DNA of 32,318 bases from NCBI RefSeq assembly GCF_001270965.1, contig NZ_LGIA01000041.1:1-32318 (forward strand), read 5' to 3'. Below, one piece after another: positions 31,811-32,318 of this stretch (its first letter is position 1; each line of letters begins with the position of its first letter). This DNA is from Sunxiuqinia dokdonensis (GTDB lineage Bacteria > Bacteroidota > Bacteroidia > Bacteroidales > Prolixibacteraceae). The notes under the pieces are model-generated. The model did not search any database and was not told the origin of the DNA. It saw only the letters and a list, made by a program, of their open reading frames with translations. A program made the translations under genes and the position numbers.

Positions 31811-31920
31811 TGAGCTGTTAACCATTAGCATAGTGAGGCGCTCACCATTCGAGTGAGGAGACCTTCTTTACTAGGATGAGGAGACTCTCCTCATTAGGCT
31901 TTCGATCACTTCCTCATTAG
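31811..31920. repeat. Degenerate ~22-bp tandem array C
   Basis: TGAG(G/C) recurs at 31811, 31834, 31854 and 31877 (steps 23, 20, 23), and the 18-base block CCTCATTAGGCTTTCGA-like recurs 23 bases apart at 31889 and 31912. The mean period is near 22, as in arrays A and B, but the regularity is weaker. Confidence 0.55.
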
Positions 31921-31930
31921 GCTTTCGACC

Positions 31931-32013
31931 GGCTCCATATGACCGGCGAAGCTCCACTGCCATTTGTTGCACCACAATGGCACCGAAATACCAAGCTGGC
32001 ATCGCGGGCCGGA
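31931..32013. repeat. Dispersed ~100-bp repeat, copy c, with an internal deletion
   Basis: Matches copy b from GGCTCCATATGACC through CACCGAAATACCA and GCTGGCAT, then jumps to GGGCCGG; about 30 internal bases present in copies a and b are missing. Confidence 0.7.
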
Positions 32014-32318
32014 TTATGGTGATTGCAAATTCCTTGTTAATACGGACCGGATGACATATCCGGTCCAGCCGCAAAGCGCCTGTTTTAGTGCATATCCCAA
32101 TGAGCCGGTGGTATCTAAAGTTATCTGCTTTTTTGTTAAACATTTATTTGCACTGGGATTTCTATTTCGTTCTCTATCCTAATTTGTTCGTAGATAGGTA
32201 TATCTTCGTTCAAGACTTCCAGAGAAACGGTCAATGCGTAAGTGGATATGCAACAGAAAGCTGAACGGATAGTTAAGTATCATGCAGCTAATTTTTGATT
32301 GTTATTAATTAATTCAAA

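Larger units (their letters stand above)
31342..32318. other. 977-bp region of repeats and gene relics
   Basis: No intact gene. It contains a RhuM-family remnant (31439-31563), two copies of the ~100-bp dispersed repeat, and a degenerate 20-23-bp array. At the right end a - strand frame with stop at 32136-32138 reads ISTYALTVSLEVLNEDIPIY and EQIRIENEIEIPVQINV; it looks protein-like but is only about 48 codons after an upstream TGA and has no obvious start, so it may be a fragment. Confidence 0.6.

Noticed and set aside
31871-32143. Coding frame of 90 codons on the - strand
   Set aside because: Built from array C and dispersed repeat c; its peptide PAWYFGAIV recurs as a by-product of the DNA repeat, not as a protein family.

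Overview
The window looks like accessory DNA from a member of the Bacteroidota, probably a Bacteroidales/Marinilabiliales-type genome. The support is a set of lineage-typical families (RteC, a HYC_CC_PP-like Cys protein, a GDCCVxC protein, a PII protein next to metal efflux genes), TAnnTTTG-type promoter boxes, AT-rich intergenic DNA and little consistent Shine-Dalgarno use. No rRNA, tRNA, integrase, relaxase or conjugation gene is visible. The exact taxon and replicon type are inference.

Bases 1-18389, all on the + strand, form a heavy-metal resistance and homeostasis island. It opens inside a His/Glu-rich RND adaptor, followed by a divergent PII protein and a Zn/Cd/Pb-type P1B ATPase. An AT-rich block (about 3548-7130) then holds an orphan HydE-like radical SAM maturase overlapping a small Cys-rich membrane protein, and three exported proteins. 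Next come a Fur-family regulator with a candidate operator just downstream, a Spy/CpxP-like periplasmic sensor, a SHOCT protein, a DUF302 protein, an exported protein, an HMA-CDF fusion, a CDF exporter broken by an in-frame TAA, a GDCCVxC zinc-binding protein and a His-rich exported protein. A complete RND efflux operon follows (lipoprotein adaptor, CusA/CzcA-like pump, TolC-like channel, DmeF-like CDF), with 4-base overlaps between its last three genes. Together these would move divalent metal out of the cytoplasm (P-ATPase, CDFs) and then out of the periplasm (two RND systems), with periplasmic buffering and a metal-responsive repressor.

Bases 18390-22250 are a mobile-element backbone on the - strand: a relic of a group II intron reverse transcriptase, a DnaC-like helicase loader, a replication-initiator-like protein whose gene carries iteron-like repeats, an excisionase-like HTH protein, and an rteC gene broken by an exact 59-bp tandem duplication. 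Bases 22690-24134 (+ strand) carry a ParD/ParE-like toxin-antitoxin pair and an SRAP (HMCES/YedK) protein.

Bases 24135-32318 are a defence/cargo zone on the - strand: an RloA/RloB (AbiL-like) ATPase-Toprim pair, a KilA-N protein, two unrecognised proteins, an AbiEi-type antitoxin without its toxin, and a RhuM remnant. These units are separated by repeated DNA. A 163-bp repeat with an imperfect hairpin (two near-identical copies and one diverged copy) always lies just 3' of a cargo gene, and a 41-bp leader repeat lies 5' of two of them. A third ~100-bp repeat (three copies) adjoins degenerate tandem arrays with a 22-bp period. The cassette-like layout and the 22-bp arrays are the least explained structures here.
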